DNA from: Moniliella sp. 'wahieum'
Lineage: Eukaryota > Basidiomycota > Moniliellomycetes > Moniliellales > Moniliellaceae
Reading direction: 5' to 3'
DNA length: 64,000 nucleotides
Assembly: GCA_003971905.1 (NCBI GenBank)
Contig: RSEE01000003.1
Location: forward strand, 806,001 to 870,000
Shown piece by piece: positions 49,424 to 61,516 of this stretch (position 1 is its first letter; the number at the start of each line of letters is the position of its first letter). Position numbers and translations under genes: made by a program. Under the pieces are notes generated by a model. That model made no database searches, had not been told where the DNA came from, and saw only the letters and a list, made by a program, of their open reading frames with translations.

Positions 49424-51591
49424 ATGTCCCAGCCACCTGCGCCCGCCCTCCCCCGCCTCGACCTCCGGCGCCGTCGCGCCCCTCTCCCGCCGACCGAGCC
49501 TGGTGGCTTTGATTCACTCCATGACTTGCTGGCCGAGGCTGGGTACAAAGAGACACGCATCGTCACCCCCACCGCATCTACTCTGCGTGCAGATCCTGGT
49601 AGCCCTCCTGTCCAGGACGAGCCTTGCAACATCACCAACAACAATGAAGATCACGAGCCCAACGAGGCTACCACTTGCATCGATACCTCTACCATGTCAG
49701 CCAAAGTCACCTCTGATACGCATTGCCCATTGGCCGAACACTGTTCCCGTCCGGCCTTTGGTGTGATCGATGACAACCCCCCGGGGCTGGGCCGTCGCCT
49801 ATCCGAGTGGTGGCGGCGCAAATCTCTCGACCCTATCGCTGCGCCGCTCAGCACACTTCGCCCGCGCCCTGGTATGAATATGACGCAAAGAGGAGATTCG
49901 GACCACCCCGACCGTTGAGTGCGGGAGGTGCTGGCTTGGACCCAGTACCGGGATCTAGCAGCCTCAGGCCGCAATGCTCCGCGACCACAAAACACGTCTG
50001 AAAGTTTATCGTTCTCTCGTCGTCTCCGCTGCTACCCAGACTGCCTCGCGCAGTATCGCGGAAGGCAGGCGCAAGCGCGGGTCGCTGCATGAGGAGGATC
50101 TCTGGTGCCCTGATAATAGTCCCGGTCAAGCGAGTCTTCCCTCGCCTGCACCCTCTGATGGAAACCCACGACCAGCGCCCCCCTTTCCCGCGCCCCCGGC
50201 AGAGTGCCTCGCTTGCGTCATTCCATCAGTCCCAAAGCCAGACGGTCTGCATCCTATGATCCTTCCTCTCCCCCTAGTTGGAACCCACACCGCGTCTCGG
50301 CCCCAGTCTTGACCGATGAAGCCCTGTTTGGACTTGGAACACTCGAATTTTCCTCATCCCCGGCCCCAGCGCCGCGGGAGCAAAAACAACTTGTGGCGTG
50401 CCAGTGTGGTGCTGCACGAAGACCAAGAAGGCATTCCTCCATTGCTGGGAAAAGGGCCCGTGGATGTGCTGAGCCACGCGTCAGCCAACCATCAGCCCCG
50501 ACCTGTCAGTGACAGCGCCAAGCCCATACCCCCAGGTGGAACCCAAGCCATGCCGTCCAATGCACCTTCGTCGGCCCGCTCAGCGGGGAACAGACGCGGA
50601 TCCATTCCCTTCTCTCCTCGCCTGCGGCTGACCCTGTGCTCAGTCCCCAAGAGGCCGTCGCCTTACGCAACAGCTCCTGCCTATTCCCCACCCATTTGCG
50701 CAAGTACCACTCGGTCGAAGTCCTCCGTGCCGCTTTGGCCAACTGGTCCCCCGAGGGCTCGCTTACCAACGAAGAGAGCGAGCATGCCCTCCCCATTACA
50801 GTGCAAAACGAGTCCACAGCTCAACCGAGGCCAATTTCAGCTCGTCAAAACCGTCCTACCCCGCCTTCCCTCGTCCTCTCCTCGCCCACCTCGACCGACC
50901 CACGACCTTTGGTCCTCGAAGGTGCCGAGTTTGAACCGCACAGTGTTTCCCTGTTCCCAGCTAGACGCACATCCTTCATCTCCCTTCGTTTAGGGCTGGC
51001 CAAGCCCGCCCTCGCCCCGGGACGTGCGCGCGCTTCCTCCTCGCCACGACATGCCCAATCGTCTCATGGGTCGCAGCCGCCGTCCCGACCTTCACATTCG
51101 CCCCAGGTGACAAAACGGCACGACGTGGAACCTACATCAGCCCTGCTGCGCTCTTTCTCGGACAACATGCATTCCCTTGCCATTGCTACTACCCGACCCA
51201 ACCCCTGCGAACAGAGCCAGAAGTTCTACGGTCTCCCTTGGCTTTCTCTTCTGCAGCCGCGGAGATGTTGGTTGCGACCTGCATCCCTGCCCCTACAGCG
51301 TGCCCGAAATGGAGGAAGGGAGCAACGTGTGCCTCGTCTTCCCCATTCCCCCCTCTGGCGCTCCCCCTGGGTGCCCCTCGTCCCGTGAACGTGGATGTTT
51401 GCCATACCAAGGTGCCTGCTCATCCCTTTCTACCGTACCGCCAGGATGGTCACGCGGGACCATCCTTTCGCTTTGCCTTGACTTCTGTCATTACTTTCTG
51501 CGTATTGCTCTTTTTTCTGGTATCATTCCCTTTGTATACCTCTCGAAGGCCCGGGGCGGCACGATGCCTATTTTTTGTGGGGATTCACTAG
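49424..51591 (+). CDS. Disordered protein with conserved-looking N-terminal motif
   Basis: ATG 49424 (MSQPPAPALPRLDLRRRR). Soon after comes GGFDSLHDLLAEAGYKETRIVTP (about 49500-49570), an ordered-looking motif resembling the DLLxxAGYxxTRxxTPE stretch at the start of several Ser-rich fungal proteins. Next an acidic/Asn region, LGRRLSEWWRRKSLDP, then a long Ser/Pro/Arg-rich part, VALRNSSCLFPTHLRKYHSVEVLRAALANW (about 50652-50745, a possible short folded element), and an end with a hydrophobic stretch (ALTSVITFCVLLFFLVSFPLY, about 51475) that could be a tail anchor. At least four frame shifts. The last codons overlap the ACTAGTG array at 51587. Function unknown. Confidence 0.55.
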
Positions 51592-51614
51592 TGACTAGTG
51601 ACTAGTGACTGGTG
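51587..51614. repeat. 7-bp-period palindrome array, ACTAGT+G
   Basis: Three exact ACTAGTG units and a fourth with one change (ACTGGTG). The TAG in the first unit would be the stop codon of the preceding gene in one frame. Related words at 26993-27003 and about 55582-55594. Confidence 0.85.
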
Positions 51615-51964
51615 TGCGCTGCGTAAAGACGTTTGTGCTTGCGCTATTTACGCTTCCCCCAGCTCAGCTTTGTGCTTGCTCCTTCCCATCCATCACCACC
51701 ACCACCTGCTACGATATATACCTCACTTGCCTCATCACCTCTTCTCTCTTGCTTATGGTTTGTTCCCGTTACATATGCTTTTCTGCTGCTGTTGATGTGC
51801 TTATCCTTATCTGTGTTTGCATGCCCTTGGGGCGAAATTTGCCTTGCTCTCCCCTCCGGCACGTTCTATCTGTAGCAAATGGGTGCATAGACGTAGGCAT
51901 AACCTAACAGTAGGCCTTGGAAGGGGTGAATCACCTGTGTGGGGATATCAAGGGGGACAAAAAA

Positions 51965-52052
51965 CGAATCCTGCCGGGGTCGAACCGACGACCATTACCA
52001 TGACTCTCAGGCGAAGCCGGAAAGTAACACTCTACCACTGAGCTAAGGATCC
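51965..52052 (-). tRNA. tRNA-Arg (anticodon CCG) with intron
   Basis: Minus strand: acceptor GGATCCT/AGGATTC (one G-U), TAGCTCAGTGGTAGAGT D arm, anticodon stem TTACT/GGTAA, loop TTCCGG, T arm GTCGG-TTCGACC-CCGGC. Anticodon CCG. A 16-nt intron follows position 37. Confidence 0.88.
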
Positions 52053-53436
52053 TTGTGCCGGTTTCACGGGCCGTGGTAACCCAGTACATTACGTGGCCAT
52101 TATGTGAAAACAGTGAGAACAGTGCTGCTGTCAATTGGGGGGAAAAGCGAGCTGTTCCACTTCTCTTTTCCGTCTCGCCTCTCCATTTATCTCTGTGTTT
52201 CTTACTCCCGACTTGTTCCCATGATTACTACTGGTATAGTATACTGTGGATTATAATAGTTCGAGGAGAAGAGGATGCGCATGCGCCAGGGCACGGGTTG
52301 CTCGGCTACACCTGGCAACGCCAGCAAGCCCGTAGTTTTATACACCCACAACATAAGGGATGCATACCGAGATGGACAAATCAATAACCGAGAGATATAA
52401 GGTGTGCAAGTCGTCGTGAAAGTTGTCGTGCTGTGGAAAGAAAGTGGCAAACAAAAGGTGTAGTGTGTGGATGGACGACTTCTCATGGCGTCTTGACTGA
52501 GCCAGCCACATAGGCCATACACCACCCGTCATTTTGTACTTGATGTTCTCCGGTCATTACGATAGGAGGGCAATAGCAAACCGGGCTAACGCCCTTGCGT
52601 CTTCCACCACGTATTCGCCCGAGTTGCCTGAGGCTGAAAACGTGACGCCTCGTACCATCTTCATTTGTACCACGTTGTCTGCCCATTCGAGTGAGCGAGT
52701 GGGTACGGCAGCCGCTTGACGCTGACTCACGATCCAAACTTGAACATGGACCACGTTGCTCATGTTAGGGAAAGGGGATATATAGCTGCACTCGGTGACA
52801 AAAGAAACGTCCGGGAGGGGATATAGAGGCGAATATGCACCCACCAACAGAAATGGCTCCAGTGAGGGGCAAATAGCAAAAATCTGCAAGCTGCTATATT
52901 ACCAGCAGTAACTCTCCAGGTGGTGTGCGGAAAATCGTGCCCAGCAAGCAAAGGAAGGGTAGTGGCCGGTGACGCGAGATGCGGAAGCGTATATCTGCTG
53001 CCTGAAAAGAACAGGGTCAATGTGGTTAGTAGGATCAAATCAGGAGTAAATACAGCAAAGAGGTGGGGGAGGGGAGAGCTTACGAAGAGCGGGAGCGCGT
53101 CAGAAGCGCGATGGTGGAGGCACGGGAAGAAGAGGCTACTGCTGCATGGGGCAGAGAGAGGGGAGGACGACCGGGATGTGGTGAAACTGATGAGAAGTAG
53201 AGGGTGAGCTATTAATTAGTGGATGTCGACCATGGAATTCGGTATAGGATGGGAGTGTTGGGGATATAAGCGTTCTTCTTGTATGATGGCATATGCAAGT
53301 AACAGGTACTAATGGTAAGTAAAGGCGCATTATACGTGTGGCCTGTGCTGTGTTGCCGCACCATACGTCTCGCCTTCAGGCACACATGGAGGAGTGTTGC
53401 GGCGAAGGTACTATAGTCTCAAAAAAGCGTGCGATG

Positions 53437-53457
53437 ATCGTTGATCGATGATCGATG
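53437..53457. repeat. 7-bp-period palindrome array, ATCGAT+G
   Basis: ATCGTTG, ATCGATG, ATCGATG in direct succession, preceded by GATG. Confidence 0.8.
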
Positions 53458-54432
53458 ATATGAGCGTGAGCTATATGCAAAACGGAAGAGACACACGGGT
53501 CCAAGACGTTCTTTGTACAGAGAGTGTATATATACACCACATAACGATGCCGCCCAGCCGATGTCGTCACATGTCATTGCACTCGACTAAGAGATCTGCT
53601 AGGTATTCCGTAGAGACTAGACACCTCGTTATATCCCTCTTTGCCATACCAGGAGACGGATGCTGAAGTGTGTGTGGATGCCATACTTATCACATGCGGA
53701 TGTGTAAGAAGATGAGAGCATGCCACAGAATCGCATAGACCCGTGATTAATTTGCCACACAAAAATGTAATTTTGGTTAGTATGGTACTAGCCCTGCCCG
53801 GTGCGGTGTGACCCGGTTTGCTCTCTCATATCAGATCTCATATGCAAGGCAGTGGATAAGGATGAGAACGCCTGAAACTTGTCTCGTTCAGGCCCGCTCA
53901 CAGGCACGCAACGACCCGCATGTGTGCGGCGCAGGCACGCGTTAGTCTCGGCAACCTTGCCAACAGCATAAAACAGTATTATATGTTGCCCCTACTAGCA
54001 ATTAGTAACTACGATATAGTAGTGGCATATAGTACCGTGTGGTGTGTAGAAAAGATATGGAAAAGCACCCTAGTACATGTGGCCATATCATGCATCATGT
54101 ATCAATGACCACTGTTGCGAGTGGTGCGTCTCGGACGTTTCGGCCGTTTGCGACGTTTCCATATACCCTGCCCTGCCCTGTCCCCTTCGCCCCCTCCCCC
54201 CCCATCGTGGGCAGCTTAAATACTGAATCACTCACCCTTTTTGGTCTCTGATGTTTGAAAGGGCACACTTCGTTTGCAACCAGGGACCATCGATGAACAA
54301 CAATGTATCATGGGATGTGGATGCATCAATGATGCACCCGCCTTTCCATCACCGCGGACAGTATACGAGAATGTGCCGGCGCTACTGCCCCCACACCTTG
54401 ACTCAAATCATTCTCTCTTTGACATGTTTGAC

Positions 54433-54497
54433 AGGCGCCACACAGGGTGGCATGGTGACATGTGACACCTGTCACTGTGACATCGTGACAGGTGCCA
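54433..54497. repeat. GTGACA / TGTCAC inverted-repeat cluster
   Basis: GGTGACATGTGACACCTGTC, then CACTGTGACATCGTGACAGGTGCC: GGTGACA.. and ..TGTCAC words in both orientations within 65 bp, able to form stem-loops. A related cluster is at 11505-11560. Confidence 0.6.
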
Positions 54498-55236
54498 AAA
54501 TCTGAAAGCCGGTCCAAGCGATAAACTACTTTTATTCATAGAGCTTAAGTAGGGCTGTGGATCAAAGAAACTAGAGAAAGCCGAGCGCAGCTCCCTCGTC
54601 CACACACACGCTTACGAATATTCACACAGCGGAGAAAGGGCGAAGAAGTAAGTCAAGCTCCTGTTGCGCATATCAAAAGACTTTATGCCTATAACCCTTT
54701 TTGCAGAGGTCAAGAGGCTGATATACTTTGAGAAGAACATCTCAGATCTCTCGGTCAGGGAGGTTATGGTCACCGGCCGCCTGTCCGTCTTCGAAACAGG
54801 AGAGGATCGAGACCCATGTAAGATCTGACCGGCAACTTGGCCTAAAAGAACCATTATGTTCGATCCGGCTTTACCCCTATTATATGTTCTGACCCTGGCG
54901 GGCTCCCCTCTCTTGGAATGGATCCATCATCTTATTATCCCTTGCTTGGCCCAACACGTTATATGTTACGCGTTACAAGAGGATTACCGACGCCTTTACC
55001 GCTTGCCGCGTATACCTGTTATACTACCAGGCTTTACTTCTGATCCGTTAAGAGGCCGAAGGAGACTCTGTGGAGAGAGATCTCGATCACATTGTACTCT
55101 TAGTGTTGGGACCCGTTTTGGCATTGAACACCGGGGTCTCTTCGGCGCAATACAGGCTATGCATTTGGTTTTTTGCCGGCTATATACCAGCTGTTCTAAG
55201 ATATAACCCCAATAACGTCCAGACCTACTTCGTTTG

Positions 55237-55257
55237 AAGCTTGAAGCTTGAAGCTTG
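55237..55257. repeat. 7-bp-period palindrome array, AAGCTT+G
   Basis: Three exact AAGCTTG units, immediately preceded by TTG. Confidence 0.85.
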
Positions 55258-55519
55258 ACTGCGCGCCGGCAGGGCAGTGCAGCTGAGAGATGTCGTGTAC
55301 AGGGGGGGCACCAGCCACCGGGGACCGTATAGGGAGGAGGCCGGATAGGGCGTGGTATGCTCGCAGTTCCCGTGCCCGGCAATCAAGTGTTACGGTGATT
55401 ACGGTGACCGGTTCGGTAACCGGGTCGACATCTAATTCTATTGTGGGGCCGAGGCCCTGAGGCCGGAAAGACAGGGAAAGACCCTGCCGTCGCACCCTGT
55501 AACCGGTGACCCATACGCC

Positions 55520-55554
55520 ACATGTCGCATGTCACATGTCACATGTCACACGTC
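55520..55554. repeat. 7-bp-period palindrome array, ACATGT+C
   Basis: ACATGTC, GCATGTC, ACATGTC, ACATGTC, ACACGTC: five units, three exact. Confidence 0.85.
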
Positions 55555-55750
55555 ATGCACCATGCATCGTGGTCACCTAGCCACTAGTCACTGGTCATGC
55601 GGACATGCAATAAAAAGGTCATGCTGATGCAGCTGATGGTAAGGGGTTTTATGTCGCCGCGGTGTGGAGGACGAGAGAAAAATGATTAAAATGAGGAAGA
55701 GAGAGATGGTTGGTGTACTAGTATTCCAAAAGGATTAGTATTCCAAGATG

Positions 55751-55764
55751 ACATGTGACATGTG
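55751..55764. repeat. 7-bp-period palindrome array, ACATGT+G
   Basis: Two exact ACATGTG units followed by ACAGG; the reverse-strand form of the array 200 bp to the left. Confidence 0.75.
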
Positions 55765-58038
55765 ACAGGAGATGGAGATATGGGGCAAAGGATGCAGATC
55801 ATATTTGTGAGACGAGGCGAAAGGAGGCGAGATTGAGGTATATATATGCCTCGGAGAGAAGAGACCTAGTCACCTTCTGGAGTAAGAAAGGGGGCATATA
55901 CAAAGGGGAAACAGGGCCTAAAACAAATCAAAGGGTCCCGCCAACCTGGCGACTGCGCGTGTGGTCAGATCCCCACCCAAGAAGAAGAGTCTCAACGGAG
56001 AGAAAGAAGAATACAGAGGGGAGAGAGCCGGACAAGAATGCATGATTACGAAATTCTGGCATATGCTGGTGGGAACAAGTGGGTTACTCTGGGCAGTGAT
56101 TTTCCATTGGATGATGAGCGCTGAGCAGAGGCCACTCACGGTTTATCGAGCTTGGGCGCTATTGACGCATCTTCCGAACGGAGAGGCAGTGGCGAGGTGT
56201 GAGGCCTCTTAATATTGGGGGCGTCGGCTCGCGTGGCAAGGTGTTGTGCATGCACCGGAACGAGCTGGAATATAGGCTCAGAACCTGAACGGTTGGTTGG
56301 AAAGTTGTCGCAGGAAAAGACATGATGGGACAGGTCCTACACAGAGCAACTCAACTAACTGGATATCAACGACAACAACGGATGGCCGCTCGAAATGATA
56401 CTGGAAAAAGACCACAAGAAGTGGTCGCTGGAAGCTGGCCTCTGTGGAACTCTACAGTGATGTGGTGAACTAAGAGTAACGCGGTGTGCTGGTGGGGTGG
56501 GGTAAGGATGGATTGGCAAAAGATAAGGCGAAACAGGAAAAGAAGACGAACCGACCCGCTAGAGGGGGAAAGGGGACATGAATCAAGGGTCATACAAGAA
56601 GGACCTATATAAGGAAAGGCAGGAACGCAACGAAGAAGAAAGGGGAAGAGATAAGTCAGTGGCCCTCGTCAGACTCACACGTCGTGCTAGGCGGGGGCTT
56701 GACCCACTATTAGGCCGCGGATTGGCACCATATGGTGGCGTGGGATCCTATCAGGTTAATATACTGTGGTGTCCACTCTGGACTGTGCCCCTCCCTTATC
56801 GGCCGTACGACAGTGATTCGAGATCCTATAGGTGCAAAGATCCATGGGACTGAGGATGCTCCGTTTAGACGCAATGAAGAGTGCATGTGTTCGCTCACCG
56901 TTCAGACAAGTCAGCGTAGTCTTCTATCGATGTAGACCTATAGCCCATTCAGGTAAGGAAGACAAAAAGGGGACAGGAGGCTCGGACTACGGGGTGGTCA
57001 CCCGCCGTCGCCCGCCCTTGACAGTCACACCTATAGGGGGCCAAATAAAAGCTTGCGAACCGAACCGCATCGGGAATAATTAATGACACGGATATACATA
57101 TAGTGCACCTACCCATATAGTACGAAGTTGATCGAGGAAACGGACCATTATATATCTCAGTGGACAGCCATTACTGCATTCAGTCAGCTCATTTTACATC
57201 CCCTTTGTCGCGGGAAACGTTGGGGTCTGGCGGTAGTTCGGTGGTAGTTAATACGGCGTTTTCCGGATTGAATCTGTATGAATCCCCCCCTTCCTTTGTT
57301 GCTTTCGTGGCTGCTGTCGCCGTGGCATGCGCGTCAGCTCCGAAGCTCTCAGCGCCAGGGAAAGCGCATCATCCTCTTCCGCGGATGCTACGGCGTGTGG
57401 CAGGCGGACTGGATGGTCGGGTGCTGAGGTGCATTGATTGAGGGAGGAGGCCTGCGGGTGGCTGGACCAGGTGGAGAAGTTGGTCCGGCGTGCATTTGGG
57501 GCTGGTGATGGTGATGTGGAGAGGGACGAAACGGGTTGTGGCATCAAGCTACCAAAGTTAAAGTGGCCCTTGAAGACATTGAAATTGCAATGGGCGTGTG
57601 GAGGGGCGGGACGGCTGAGGTAAGCGCTGCGCCGACGCGCGCAAGGGGGGGGGGAGCCAGTGGGGCAGGGGTGGCGCAGGCAGGCAGTGGTTGCGGTGGG
57701 TGGGTGTGGTTAGGTGGTAGCGGCGCTGGTAGAGCTAGGGAGGGCAGCGCCGCGCCTCGCTTCGATCTGCGGAGGCGGTGGCTGAGCGCGGATCGGGCGG
57801 CGGAGCGCTGATCGCTGGTCGCTGATCGGTGGGGTGGTCGGTGGGCGGGTATAGCGTCCGAGGCAGACGAGAGGCACAGCCAGGATCCGCAATGCGAGAT
57901 CGAGCATGCTGGGCAACCAGCGCAGGCTGCTGGCTGCTGGCCGACCGACTAGCTCCACCCACAGCCCCCCCGCAGACCCACGCGACTTGCTCGGCGGCGC
58001 TCGCTGCACCCACACCCACCACCCTCCACATCCCCTCC

Positions 58039-61000
58039 ATGCGCCGTCTGTGGCGCGCATCAGCGGGCCCTCGGACAAGCACCACGACAAGCCCCCCGCC
58101 AGGCCGCCCGACAGCCCCCCTGCCCCCGCCCCGCCCCGCGCGCTAGCGTTGACCAGCCGCTGCCGGGCGCGTGGACGGCATCTCCCCCTCCTACCCACCC
58201 GCAGCCAGCGGCTGCCCCCCCGCCCCCCGCCTTGCCACCCCCGTCGTCGCGCGCTGCAGCAGCACCCGATCCACCCCCCACCGTCCTCCTCCTCCCTCTG
58301 CGCCCTCTGGCGCCCCTCCTGCCTCGGCCGCTCCCCGTGCTGAGGGCAAGCGCTCCGCCTCCGCCTCCGCCTCTGCCTCCGCCTCTGCCTCCGTCCCTCC
58401 ACCTGCACCTTCGCATGCACGCGCGAAGCAAGCCAACGGCACCAGCACCGTCCCTTTTGTCGCCTCCGCGCCGTCTTATTCCCCCCCGCCCCTCTCCCCG
58501 CCGCGTCCCATCCCGGAGCCGCCAACCGCCCTATCCACTCCCCACCTGCCCCCGCCCCCACCCGAAGAAGGCTCTCCACCCCCAGCCATGCCCAGATACC
58601 TCCCAATGCGGGGCCGCATTCATCCGCCAGCGCGGGGCTTGGCGGCCTGCCCAGTGCTCGCCGCAGCGCATCCAGTTTGGTCGGTTCTTTGGCACCCAGC
58701 ACCACCATTGGCCACCACCACCACCTCTTCCCCCCCTTGGCTCTCCGATACGCGTGCTCCCTTTGGGTGCTACTTGGGCCAACATTACCAACGCCGAGCT
58801 TGTCATGAACATTGGCACGCGCGAACGAACACGCCAAGAAGTCCTTTGGGAAATTGTTGCGAGTGAACAACGGTATGTGTCCCGCTCCTGCCCTGTTCCG
58901 CCCTCTATAGGCTCAATCCGATGTGCTGACTAAGTCGACTTACGATTGTGGGCATCAGGCATATTGATGAGCTTCTTCGTGCCCAGGACTTGTATATTCT
59001 CTTTCTGCTTCATCCTCGTCGCTTCACCCAACTTTCCCGTCCTTCTCCTTCCCCCAAGCAGCCTCATCCCCAGTCCTTGTCCACGACCATATCAGCCCCG
59101 GGTGGGAAACGCCTCTTTGGTCGAAGATCAGCAGGATCTGCACGGGTAGCGATAAGACTGAACCCAAGAAACCAGCCGGGCGCTCGTCCCAAGCGCGAAC
59201 ACCCAAGGACCCATTCGAACTGGGCATTTCTGTGCCCCTCCCATCTGCAGTGCGTTCGGTACTGGAAGCCATCTCCGGACCGGACGGACTCGTCGCTGTG
59301 CACACCTCTCTTGCCACGGCTTTGCGACAACGGTACGAAGCGCAGTACCCTCTTGTTCGTTCTTTGGCCGATGTGTTCACCTCGCATGCACGCCCCCTAT
59401 TGGACGCCTACACTGCCTACGCTGTCTCCCTTGGCCTTGCCTTGACCCAGCTAGACGAAGCACGGCTAATGGCACGTGCGTTGCGCGGCAAAACTCTCCG
59501 CAAGGAAGCGCAGGCTCTGACGGACACTGTCTTATTGGGTCGGGCGGTGGCTAAACTCGAAGCTGCTGCAGCGGGCCAGCGGCGATCCGCGGCCCCTGGT
59601 AGTCCTAACGGTATCTCTACTACCGCACCTAGTCTTTCTGTTGCACTAGCTCGGCCATTGCAACGCTTGCTCAAATACCCTCTTTTGGCTCAAAATTTGC
59701 TTTTTCAAACGGATCCAAGCACTGCCGAGTTTGAAGCAACAGTCGACATGGTGACTGATATCGAGGCCTTGGTACGCGCCAAGTCCAAGCCCAAAAAGTT
59801 TCGGCTGATGCGTTAGATGCCACATTGGATGCCATGGCCCGAATCGAAGGGATCACGGACCGGAAACTGCTCAAACCCTCGGACACTAGGACCTTAGTTA
59901 CCGAGACCCCTGTTTATCACTCTCCCTCGGGCTGAATCGACGGGTTCCTCAACCCCCGTCATCCCTCCCCGGAATGACTCCAAACAAGTTCCATCTCCCT
60001 CCAGCTCCAATTCAGCTACAAGCAGCTTACAAACCCAATTACGTTCCACCATCAAGACCAAGCGCTCCTTCCGCCGCTTGTCTGATCTGCTCGATCATCC
60101 TGCTCCTGTTGCTTTGCGTCAAAGGGAAGATAGCCTACCCGGTCCCGCTGCACCCATTCAAGTGGCGGTGGCGTTCTCTCCCGCCTTAGGCCAAGGCCTT
60201 CTGGGCGCGTTTTTGACGACGGAGAGTGGGGCGGGAAAGACACCCACCTTGGGTAGCAAACGGGACATTTGGAGCGTCAAGTTCTCCGATGTGGAGCTAC
60301 GCTGCCAACGCATCGGAGTCACAACATTACCAATGGCCAGCTCAGTTGCCCTTCGTCCCCTGGCTCAGAGTCCATGGGGGCCGAATCTGCAACGCGACGC
60401 GCCAAGGAGAGCAAGGATCGCCTCAAGGCTTTGCGCACCGAGACGCTGCGTACCCCCTCGCGCAACTTGTACAAGTTTATTGGGTAGTGGCGTGGCACAA
60501 GTCACCTGCTTCGGCTCCTCCGGCGCCGGCGACCGAGATGGAGGAAGCAGCGACGCGTTCAGCTCTGCTCGCCGGTGCTGCTTGGCCATGGGACTTGCAT
60601 GACGCGCTGGAGGAGGAAGAGAATGGGATGAGTCGGTGGATGGGGGGTCGGAAGGGTCAGACCTAGACGACATCGAGTCGGATGCTGATCTCGGTCCTAT
60701 CCTCCCGCGCGGGCTGGAGACTCACTCCTCCTCCGTCCCGAATCGGAGGAAGATGTGAGCGAGGTGCTGGCTACGTCGGACCCCGCCCCTGGCGGCTCGG
60801 ACCCAACATTAACGACCTGGCCCGCGATCCGCGATATCGATGAAGAACTGATCCCTCCCTCTCGTCATGCCCCACGGACTTTCTCTACTACGACGACTTG
60901 CAGTGCTGCGCCTTCTACATCGAGTACGGTAGCCAATCAGGAGATGGATATGCAAGCAGTCGCCATGCGACTGCAGCTCAAAGCTCGGGCCAAGTTTGCG

Positions 61001-61066
61001 AATCGGCTGCGGGAGCACCCCCAACCTGGCTCCCACCAGAATCCGACCCAAGCTTCGCGCGTTTAA
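58039..61066 (+). CDS. Dbl-homology RhoGEF
   Basis: Guanine-nucleotide exchange factor for a Rho-family GTPase. The N-terminus is Pro/Ala/Ser-rich (start uncertain; ATG at 58039 is a candidate). The DH domain begins TRQEVLWEIVASEQR (about 58833); an 86-nt intron (58873-58958, GTATGT...CAG) leads to HIDELLRAQDLY, then a probable second intron near 58990-59095. LRQRYEAQYPLVRSLADVF and the DH signature ALARPLQRLLKYPLLAQNLL (about 59645-59705) follow. Further on, KRSFRRLSDLLDHPAP and DIWSVKFSDVELRCQRIGVTTLP (about 60265) look like the PH-region text of fungal RhoGEFs. The C-terminus is acidic and ends MRLQLKARAKFANRLREHPQ, stop 61064-61066. Many single-base shifts. Confidence 0.82.
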
Positions 61067-61495
61067 CTTCTGCTTTATAGGTCTTCCTGTTCCTGCCGTG
61101 CCAGGTACCGGTTAGCCTGCTTTGCCTTTACCCTGTTTTTACCCTCCCTTACCCTGCTGTGTTCCCCCTGCTCCTCCCTGTCCAACCCACCCCTGTGCGC
61201 TCTGATACCTCTGTTTTCATTATCGCCTCCGGGAACTGAGCTTACCCGTTCGTTCTGGCTGTCCTGCCCTTGTCTCGGGCGGCAGCGCAGCTTGTGTGTG
61301 TCTACTGGTAGGTAGGGTGTCTGTCGTTGCCCGCTCTGTCTGAGCACGATCTCATCGTTCCTCCTTTGGCACCGTATGGATGCGTTCTATGGACAGAAAC
61401 CCCACACGTCAGTAGTACCCATGACATAGATGTTTGGAGGGTGCGTATCGTTGTCCCGAGTGTTTGTTGGACGGGGGAAGGGCGGTCAGTATGGG

Positions 61496-61516
61496 CCATG
61501 GGCCATGGGCCATGCG
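61496..61516. repeat. 7-bp-period palindrome array, CCATGG+G
   Basis: CCATGGG, CCATGGG, CCATGCG, followed by GTCATGCACCATGG. Confidence 0.8.

Larger units (their letters stand above)
52053..58038. other. Long gene-poor region
   Basis: About 6 kb with no recognised protein or RNA gene. A minus frame at 52557-52760 (VQVWIVSQRQAAAVPTRSLEW...) and one at 57248-57547 (LSTSPSPAPNARRTNF...) look slightly protein-like but are isolated. The region is less GC-rich than the gene-containing parts, with TATA-like runs (53525, 55840, 57090) and several palindrome arrays. The stretch 54680-55200 differs in texture (many TTATA/TATAA words). Confidence 0.5.

Noticed and set aside
54600-57200. rRNA, 5S or spliceosomal RNA genes
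   Set aside because: I looked for 5S, U1, U2, U5 and U6 core words and found none that fit.
57710-58870. 386-codon minus frame
   Set aside because: Antisense of the proline-rich RhoGEF N-terminus; Trp/Gly/Arg-rich with no motif, while the plus strand runs into a DH domain.
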